The position numbers and the translations under genes are program-made. Shown here piece by piece: positions 1-4,246 of a stretch of 6,853 bases of DNA (positions within the stretch are counted from its first letter, which is position 1; every line of letters starts with the position of its first letter). The stretch is from contig JBEKYH010000283.1 of assembly GCA_049511115.1 (NCBI GenBank), positions 1-6,853 of the forward strand, read 5' to 3'. This stretch comes from JBEKYH01 sp049511115 (lineage in GTDB: Bacteria > Planctomycetota > Phycisphaerae > Tepidisphaerales > Tepidisphaeraceae). The notes under the pieces were generated by a model. It worked only from the letters and a program-made list of their open reading frames with translations, searched no databases and was not told the DNA's origin.

Positions 1-2280
1 AACAATGTCACAATTGCTCCTTATCAGATTACGTCCGGCCAGCTTTATAGTACCGCCAGTTATACGAACCGTAATTTGGAAGGCATTAGTCTAAATGAAA
101 ACACATTGGTTGGCTGGGACCTCTCGAATCAGGACCTCACGAACGCTCAGCTAATCGCTACCTACATTCAAGGCGCGACTTTCGCAAATGCCAATCTTAC
201 CAACGCTAATTTTGCTTCGTCCCAGCCCGGCAGCGCCAACTTTAGTGGGGCGACTATAACCGGGGCAAACTTTAACGACACAACCTTCGGGGGGTTTTCA
301 GCCAGCCAGCTTTACAGCACCGCCAGCTATGCCAGCGGCAATCTGACAAGCGTCAACCTTGGGAGCAACGAGCTAGCTGACTGGAGCTTCGCCAACCAGA
401 ATCTCATCAACGCGGTTTTCGCGTCCTCGGATTTAACCAACGCGGACTTCACGAACGCCAATTTAACAAATGCCAGTTTTTCCTCCTCGACTCTGACGAA
501 TACGAATTTTACAGACGCAAACCTTACGGGCGCGATTGTTCAAGGCGCTCTTTTTAACAACACGATCGGACTCACCGCCCCTCAGATTTATAGTACCGCA
601 AGCTACGTCGGCGGAAATTTAACAGGCACGACCTTTCAAAACGAAAATCTCGGCGACTGGATATTTGACAACGAGAACCTTTCGGGCACAAGCTTTATTA
701 ATTCAACGATGCCCAATGCCTCTTTTATCGGCGCCGACCTCGCCAGCGCCAACCTCGATTCGAATCTAGCTGGCGGCAACTTCACCAATGCGAATCTCTC
801 CGGAGCTCAAATAAGTTCAACTCTAACCGGCGCCGTGTTTAGTAATGCGAATTTAAGTAAAGCCAGCATCATGGCCGATTGTACAGGTGCTTCGTTTTAC
901 GAAGCGAATCTGGCAGGCGCGATCTTGTCAGGGGCGAAGCTTGCAAATGCAAACTTCGCCGGGGCGAATGTGACCGGCGCCACTTTCGTCGGAACGACCG
1001 CATTAGGGTTTACTGCGAATCAACTTTACAGCACGAGCAGCTATGCTAGTGATAGTTTGATGAACCTGACGTTTACGAATGAGAATCTAGCGGGCTGGAG
1101 CTTCGCTAATCAAAATCTTACCGGGGCGAGTTTCATTAGCTCAACACTGACAAATGCCAACTTCGCAGGCGCAAATCTCACCAAGGCCAATCTCGCGTCG
1201 ACGCTGACGAACGCGAATCTCACCAACGCGAATCTCACTAATGCAAGCTTTGACGTGAATGCCAACAATAGCACTATTTTCGGCAATCTAACCGGCGCGA
1301 ATCTTACTGGAGCCGTTGTGAGCGGGGCAAACTTTTCCTTTTCCAGCGCGCTTGGGCTGGTTCCAGCGCAAATCTATAGCACCGCGAGTTATGCCAGCGG
1401 CAATTTGGCGAATGTCGGTTTTGAAGACGGTATTCTGGTCGGATGGAATTTTTCCAACCAGAACCTAACTGGTACGAATTTTTCCTTCAGTGATCTGAAG
1501 AACGCCGTTTTCGCGGGCGCTACGGTACAAGGTACGAACTTTTCACAGGAAGTCGGCGCCAATTCGGCAGGCTTTTTGCAGTCCAGCCAATTGTACAGCA
1601 CTGCCAGCTATGCTAATGAAAACTTGGCGCGAATTAATCTTTCATACAATTTGTTGTCCGGCTGGGATCTTGCCGGCGAGAACCTTGCCTCTGCAAACTT
1701 CACCGGTGCGACCCTTACCAGCGCGAACTTTTCAGACGCTGACCTTCGCGGTTCGGCAGGGTGGTCGCCGGCTAGCTCTACGATTACCCATGATACGATC
1801 CAACCGCATGGATCAATTCAAGGTTTGGCCCTCGCGGCCAACGAATTGCTTGTTATCCGGAACGATTCGCTTCCTGTCACTGTTATGACAAGCGCGACAA
1901 TAGACCCTGCGGCAACGTTACAAATCCTTCTCGAACCCCGCTGGACTTCCCCGATGGAGTTCGCGCCCGGCCTTACACCCACGCTCGACGGTACGCTTGA
2001 CCTTGAAGTTGATCCCTCGGTGGTTCCCGGCGCGCTCGTCGGCCAGACGTTCCAGATTTTCGACTTCAGTTCTCCCCTGCCGGCCGGCGATGAATTTGGC
2101 ACGATCCTGACCAATCCGGCAGTGAATTGGGACTTATCCCAGCTTTACACCACCGGCGCCGTCACGGTTGAGCCGCTACCGGAACCGGCGTCGGCGTCTT
2201 TGATCGCTATAGGCGCCGCTGCCCTGCTGACCCGGCGGCGCTCAAGGCGAAAAACCCCAAGCAGCAAAGGTGACCTCTGA
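1..2280 (+). CDS. Pentapeptide-repeat PEP-CTERM surface protein, 5'-partial
   Basis: The frame is open from base 1 to the TGA at 2278-2280 (759 residues visible). The start is outside the window: the in-frame TTG at 76 lies inside a repeat module already running at codon 14. Residues 14 to about 590 are degenerate pentapeptide repeats, A(N/D)(L/F)xx, unusually rich in Asn and Thr (recurrent T-N-A-N-L). They should fold as a right-handed quadrilateral beta-helix. Six copies of Q-(L/I)-Y-S-T-A/S-S-Y divide the array into modules. Residues about 590-720 form a non-repetitive, probably beta-rich domain ending near W-D-L-S-Q-L-Y-T-T-G. The C-terminus is a PEP-CTERM signal: P-E-P at 727-729, hydrophobic segment about 731-743, then an Arg cluster. 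Known of the signal: exosortase-dependent export and processing. Inferred: an extracellular or cell-surface structural protein. Ligand and function are unknown. The identification as a PEP-CTERM pentapeptide protein is firm; the role is not. Confidence 0.9.
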   Translation, partial: NNVTIAPYQITSGQLYSTASYTNRNLEGISLNENTLVGWDLSNQDLTNAQLIATYIQGATFANANLTNANFASSQPGSANFSGATITGANFNDTTFGGFSASQLYSTASYASGNLTSVNLGSNELADWSFANQNLINAVFASSDLTNADFTNANLTNASFSSSTLTNTNFTDANLTGAIVQGALFNNTIGLTAPQIYSTASYVGGNLTGTTFQNENLGDWIFDNENLSGTSFINSTMPNASFIGADLASANLDSNLAGGNFTNANLSGAQISSTLTGAVFSNANLSKASIMADCTGASFYEANLAGAILSGAKLANANFAGANVTGATFVGTTALGFTANQLYSTSSYASDSLMNLTFTNENLAGWSFANQNLTGASFISSTLTNANFAGANLTKANLASTLTNANLTNANLTNASFDVNANNSTIFGNLTGANLTGAVVSGANFSFSSALGLVPAQIYSTASYASGNLANVGFEDGILVGWNFSNQNLTGTNFSFSDLKNAVFAGATVQGTNFSQEVGANSAGFLQSSQLYSTASYANENLARINLSYNLLSGWDLAGENLASANFTGATLTSANFSDADLRGSAGWSPASSTITHDTIQPHGSIQGLALAANELLVIRNDSLPVTVMTSATIDPAATLQILLEPRWTSPMEFAPGLTPTLDGTLDLEVDPSVVPGALVGQTFQIFDFSSPLPAGDEFGTILTNPAVNWDLSQLYTTGAVTVEPLPEPASASLIAIGAAALLTRRRSRRKTPSSKGDL
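40..1770 (+). repeat. Six 'YSTASY' pentapeptide modules
   Basis: The octapeptide Q-(L/I)-Y-S-T-(A/S)-S-Y is encoded at 40-63, 307-330, 583-606, 1021-1044, 1369-1392 and 1588-1611. Each copy is followed after about 15-20 residues by (G/D)-W-x-(F/L)-x-x-(Q/E)-(N/D)-L, and then by a run of pentapeptides. Module lengths are 89, 92, 146, 116 and 73 residues, with a short final module running into the C-terminal domain. The modules differ mainly in how many pentapeptides they hold, so the array is higher-order: a conserved cap-like header plus a variable beta-helix run. At least one more module probably lies upstream of base 1. Confidence 0.85.
1210..1239 (+). repeat. 15-bp tandem duplication inside the repeat array
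   Basis: The unit AACGCGAATCTCAC(C/T) occurs twice in tandem, at 1210-1224 and 1225-1239, differing only in the last base. Each copy encodes one pentapeptide (N-A-N-L-T). Most neighbouring pentapeptides have diverged at DNA level, so this looks like a recent one-coil expansion by slippage. Confidence 0.8.
2179..2253 (+). other. PEP-CTERM sorting signal (coding part)
   Basis: The segment codes for P-E-P, a hydrophobic stretch A-S-A-S-L-I-A-I-G-A-A-A-L-L, and the basic cluster T-R-R-R-S-R-R-K. This is the standard tripartite PEP-CTERM layout recognised by the exosortase system. Eight further residues (T-P-S-S-K-G-D-L) follow the Arg cluster, slightly longer than the usual abrupt end. Confidence 0.85.
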
Positions 2281-2296
2281 CCGGCCTTAGGCGGTC
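2279..2296 (+). terminator. Weak hairpin at end of the repeat-protein gene
   Basis: GACCG (2279-2283) pairs with CGGTC (2292-2296). CC (2285-2286) continues the pairing with GG (2290-2291) around one bulged G and a TTA loop. The hairpin starts in the stop codon, but no T-tract follows, so intrinsic termination is doubtful. Confidence 0.25.
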
Positions 2297-2360
2297 GGCC
2301 CTGTTTGCAAATCATTCAACAAATCTTTCGGCCCAGCAGGCCGTTTGACTATTCCGTGCC

Positions 2361-2366
2361 TATAAT
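2361..2366 (+). promoter_or_regulatory. Consensus -10-like hexamer TATAAT
   Basis: An exact TATAAT lies here. No -35 match sits at 16-18 bp. The nearest, TTGACT (2345-2350), is only 10 bp upstream, and a TG (2357-2358) is one base out of register for an extended -10. If used, transcription would begin near 2373, at the first strong hairpin of the spacer. Confidence 0.2.
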
Positions 2367-2370
2367 CAGA

Positions 2371-2392
2371 TAGAGGCACAGTGATGCCTCTA
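2371..2392. repeat. Perfect 8-bp inverted repeat
   Basis: TAGAGGCA (2371-2378) and TGCCTCTA (2385-2392) are exact reverse complements around the 6-base loop CAGTGA. No T-tract follows on either strand. Confidence 0.6.
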
Positions 2393-2409
2393 AGCTGAAA
2401 GTCCCCAGC

Positions 2410-2439
2410 CTTTTCGCCTGTTTTTTACGAGGCGAAAAG
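2410..2439. repeat. Perfect 10-bp inverted repeat with T-rich loop
   Basis: CTTTTCGCCT (2410-2419) and AGGCGAAAAG (2430-2439) are exact reverse complements. The 10-base loop GTTTTTTACG contains six T residues. The T run is in the loop, not after the stem, so this is not a classical intrinsic terminator. Confidence 0.65.
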
Positions 2440-2462
2440 CATCGGGCCGGCGTCCGCAAGCT

Positions 2463-2489
2463 GGTGCTCACCCCCGCCATCCGAGCACC
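2463..2489. repeat. Perfect 7-bp inverted repeat
   Basis: GGTGCTC (2463-2469) and GAGCACC (2483-2489) are exact reverse complements with a 13-base loop. This repeat ends one base before the next structure begins at 2491. Confidence 0.5.
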
Positions 2490-2490
2490 C

Positions 2491-2554
2491 CACCTTCGTA
2501 AAACGCTTAAGCACGGCAATTCGCCCCAACAAAAATTGGATTGCCGCGAAGGTG
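2491..2554. repeat. Three-tier asymmetric inverted repeat
   Basis: Three nested exact pairings share one uninterrupted 19-base right arm (2536-2554). They are CACCTTCG (2491-2498) with CGAAGGTG (2547-2554), CGGCAAT (2514-2520) with ATTGCCG (2540-2546), and CCAA (2526-2529) with TTGG (2536-2539). The left arm is interrupted by 15 bases (2499-2513, containing the palindrome GCTTAAGC) and by 5 bases (2521-2525). The apical loop is CAAAAA. It gives a 19-bp hairpin with all bulges on one strand, unlikely by chance. Confidence 0.65.
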
Positions 2555-2577
2555 AACCTCCAACTCTACGCCAGGCT

Positions 2578-2600
2578 TCAGCCAACCCGATCATGGCTGA
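2578..2600. repeat. Perfect 7-bp inverted repeat
   Basis: TCAGCCA (2578-2584) and TGGCTGA (2594-2600) are exact reverse complements around a 9-base loop. Alone this would be weak. It matters only as a link between the structures on either side. Confidence 0.4.
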
Positions 2601-2607
2601 CGCTTCC

Positions 2608-2762
2608 TGCGCGTCTTTGCGCCGGTTTTGCCTCGTTCCTAACCGACCTCGAAATCATGCCCGCGCTGCCTGATCAGTTCGCGGAGCCTGAGGCCGGCCA
2701 TCCTAGGCATGATGCGATGGGAACGCTTCCGGCAAAACGAGGACTATCCGATTTCGCGCGCA
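2608..2762. repeat. 155-nt nested imperfect inverted repeat
   Basis: Four exact arms nest in order: TGCGCG (2608-2613) with CGCGCA (2757-2762), GTTTTGCC (2625-2632) with GGCAAAAC (2731-2738), CGTTCC (2634-2639) with GGAACG (2720-2725), and ATCATGCC (2654-2661) with GGCATGAT (2706-2713). Within the apex, a small CCGCG/CGCGG pairing (2661-2665 and 2680-2684, sharing base 2661 with the arm below it) surrounds the palindrome CTGATCAG (2670-2677). Collinear nesting of two 8-mers and two 6-mers suggests one long stem-loop or cruciform, not unrelated matches. Confidence 0.5.
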
Positions 2763-2801
2763 TCCCCACCCGGATTTTCACCGCGCTAGGCAGATCTTCT
2801 T

Positions 2802-2848
2802 TGTTACGCCAGCCCTGTGCAGCGTCGAAGGCTGTCTCCTCGGTAACA
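2802..2848. repeat. Nested 6+5-bp inverted repeat
   Basis: TGTTAC (2802-2807) pairs with GTAACA (2843-2848), enclosing CAGCC (2810-2814) with GGCTG (2830-2834). The arms are short, so the support is modest. Confidence 0.3.
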
Positions 2849-2941
2849 CCGAAATACCCGGGTTAACGCCAATTGTCAGACGTGGCAGGATGCCTCTGTA
2901 CGCCCCCGACGACTGTTCCATCGTCATTACGTCGGTTCGAA

Positions 2942-2971
2942 GGGTTTGCGAGCGACCAGCGCGCCAAACCC
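2942..2971. repeat. Perfect 7-bp inverted repeat
   Basis: GGGTTTG (2942-2948) and CAAACCC (2965-2971) are exact reverse complements with a 16-base GC-rich loop. No T-tract follows. Confidence 0.4.
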
Positions 2972-3062
2972 AATCGGATAACTCCCTATTACGATCTGGA
3001 GCTGAAGACTCCACAACCTCACGTCCGCGAACCCGCCGAGCGTGAGTATGCCAGGACAGGAC

Positions 3063-3093
3063 CGCTGCCGTTTCCTCGCCGTCTGCGGCAGCG
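3063..3093. repeat. Perfect 8-bp GC-rich inverted repeat
   Basis: CGCTGCCG (3063-3070) and CGGCAGCG (3086-3093) are exact reverse complements around a 15-base loop. The stem should be stable, but no T-tract follows on either strand. Confidence 0.45.
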
Positions 3094-3161
3094 CGTGGTT
3101 CCCGGCTGACAGGTAGAAAATCCCATTCGGCGAATCTTCCCCAGGGGGCGTTCCAGGCCCG

Positions 3162-3219
3162 CTCTCCACTTCTCCCCCTCTCCGCTTCTCCCTCCTCGGC
3201 CCTCAGTCCTCGCCCCCCC
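3162..3219 (+). other. Pyrimidine-rich tract upstream of the phosphoesterase
   Basis: 51 of 58 bases are C or T, ending in seven consecutive C residues (3213-3219). The complementary strand is G/A-rich with four G-runs of at least three (opposite 3174-3178, 3190-3192, 3200-3202 and 3213-3219). The loops are long, 7-11 bases, so any G-quadruplex would be weak. The tract lies immediately 5' of the gene and ends about 50 bp before the preferred start codon. Confidence 0.6.
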
Positions 3220-3232
3220 AGCGGCGATGCAG

Positions 3233-3261
3233 TTGACGAATCCCCTCCTTCGGCGTAACAG
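3233..3261 (+). promoter_or_regulatory. Possible promoter for a leaderless phosphoesterase mRNA
   Basis: TTGACG (3233-3238) matches the -35 consensus at 5 of 6 positions. After a 17-bp spacer comes TAACAG (3256-3261), only 3 of 6 for -10. Initiation about 7 bp downstream would fall at the ATG at 3269, giving a leaderless transcript. The weak -10 keeps this tentative. Confidence 0.25.
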
Positions 3262-3268
3262 ACACATC

Positions 3269-4132
3269 ATGCCAATGAGCGCCGACCAGGCTCTGGAGAC
3301 CCTGCAATCCGCGACGGAGGAGAATCAGCTTAGTCCTCTCCGTAAGCATCAGGTGGTGAGCCTGCCGGCTCAAGGGGAAGTCTGGATGACCGGCGACATC
3401 CATGACCATCGCTCCAATTTCAACAAACTTCTTCACGCCGCCAATCTGGCGGAGAATCCCCAGCGGCATCTCATCCTGCATGAGCTGATCCACGGCGAGT
3501 ATTACGACGCCAACGGGGCCGAGGATAGCTGGCAGACATTGCTCCGTGCCGCGGCGCTCAAGTGCGATTTCCCCGGCCAGGTTCACTTCCTGCTGGCCAA
3601 CCACGACCTGGCCCAGATTCACGGCGAGGGCATCCTCAAAGGCGGCCAGAGCGTCTGCGAGGCGTTCACCAAGGCGGTCCGCCGCGATTTCCCCGACAAT
3701 TTTTCCTCGGTGAACGTGGCCATCACGGAATTTCTGCTCTCATTTCCTTTGGCGGTTCGCACGGCGTCGGGAATGTTCTTCTGCCACAGCCTGCCGTCGG
3801 AATCGCAAGTGCCCGAGTTTGATTACACGGTTTTCGACCGCGAACTGACCGGTGAAGACTACCGCCGCCGCACCGGGCCGGTTTACCAGCTCATCTGGGG
3901 CCGCAACATCACACCCAACGGGGCGAGTATGTTCGCCAAGGAGGTGAACGCCCGCCTCATCGTCACCGGCCATCAGCCGCAGGAAATGGGCTTCCTCGTC
4001 AACGGCGAGCAACACCTCATCATCGCCTCGGATCACAGCCAGGGGGTCTATATTCCCATTGACTTGTCGGTGGAATATACGATGGAGGAATTAGTAGAGA
4101 GGATTAAGAAGTTTGTGGCGATTGATGCGTGA
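3269..4132 (+). CDS. Calcineurin-like metallophosphoesterase family protein
   Basis: 287 residues from the ATG at 3269; TGA at 4130-4132. Other starts are ATG 3227 (adds 14 residues) and ATG 3275. None has a clear Shine-Dalgarno. I prefer 3269 or 3275 because the 14-residue extension looks non-native (L-L-R-R-N-R-H) and a possible promoter overlaps it. Numbered from 3227, the metallophosphoesterase signatures appear in order: G56-D57-I-H59-D-H, N125-H126-D127 (usual G-N-H-D/E), C-H187-S, and G248-H249-Q-P. The G-D-x-x-D-R motif is replaced by H85-E86-L-I-H89-G90. It has no signal peptide or membrane segment, so it is probably cytoplasmic. It would hydrolyse a phosphomonoester or phosphodiester; the substrate cannot be read from sequence. 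It resembles PPP-type Ser/Thr or Ap4A phosphatases only distantly. It stands alone, convergent with the GH2-like gene 93 bp away. Confidence 0.85.
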   Translation: MPMSADQALETLQSATEENQLSPLRKHQVVSLPAQGEVWMTGDIHDHRSNFNKLLHAANLAENPQRHLILHELIHGEYYDANGAEDSWQTLLRAAALKCDFPGQVHFLLANHDLAQIHGEGILKGGQSVCEAFTKAVRRDFPDNFSSVNVAITEFLLSFPLAVRTASGMFFCHSLPSESQVPEFDYTVFDRELTGEDYRRRTGPVYQLIWGRNITPNGASMFAKEVNARLIVTGHQPQEMGFLVNGEQHLIIASDHSQGVYIPIDLSVEYTMEELVERIKKFVAIDA

Positions 4133-4218
4133 GCGGTAAAGACGCGATTTGCTCCGATCCCAAGTCTGCGCCCATTCATTGAGGGAGGCTTATGTACGCC
4201 CACCCCACCAATCGCAAA

Positions 4219-4246
4219 GCGGCGGTTACAACCTGCCTGCCGCCGC
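4219..4246 (-). terminator. GC-rich hairpin across the GH2-like stop codon
   Basis: GCGGCGG (4219-4225) and CCGCCGC (4240-4246) are exact reverse complements, and the loop contains the TAA stop of the leftward gene. On the minus strand the stem is followed by only TTTG, a poor T-tract. On the plus strand it is followed by GGGCGC. It may help end transcription between two convergent genes, but it is not a strong intrinsic terminator. Confidence 0.35.

Larger units (their letters stand above)
2281..3226. other. Long gene-free spacer rich in inverted repeats
   Basis: I see no credible protein or tRNA gene here. The open frames are short and overlap one another on both strands. They show no family motif, no ribosome-binding site and low-complexity Arg/Pro/Ser composition typical of chance frames. 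The content is structural: at least eight inverted repeats between 2371 and 3093, then a C/T-rich tract. I cannot say whether the stretch is transcribed, a decayed element or a dispersed intergenic repeat. Confidence 0.6.

Noticed and set aside
2345..2366. Complete sigma70 promoter from TTGACT (2345-2350) and TATAAT (2361-2366).
   Set aside because: The spacer is 10 bp, far from 16-18, so the two hexamers cannot act together.
2410..2439. Rho-independent terminator.
   Set aside because: The T6 run is in the loop and not after the stem, on either strand.
2491..2554. Integron attC recombination site.
   Set aside because: The one-sided bulges are reminiscent of attC, but the flanking core triplets (RYYYAAC and GTTRRRY) are missing and no cassette gene or integrase is present.
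2349..2594. An 81-codon minus-strand frame and overlapping plus-strand frames (2464-2673, 2552-2866) in the spacer.
   Set aside because: They overlap each other, lie across the inverted repeats, lack ribosome-binding sites and have Arg/Ser/Pro-biased composition. I recognise no family.
2930..2950. tRNA T-loop-like GGTTCGAA near 2935.
   Set aside because: The flanking bases do not form a 5-bp T-stem, and no acceptor, D or anticodon arm can be found at the right distances.
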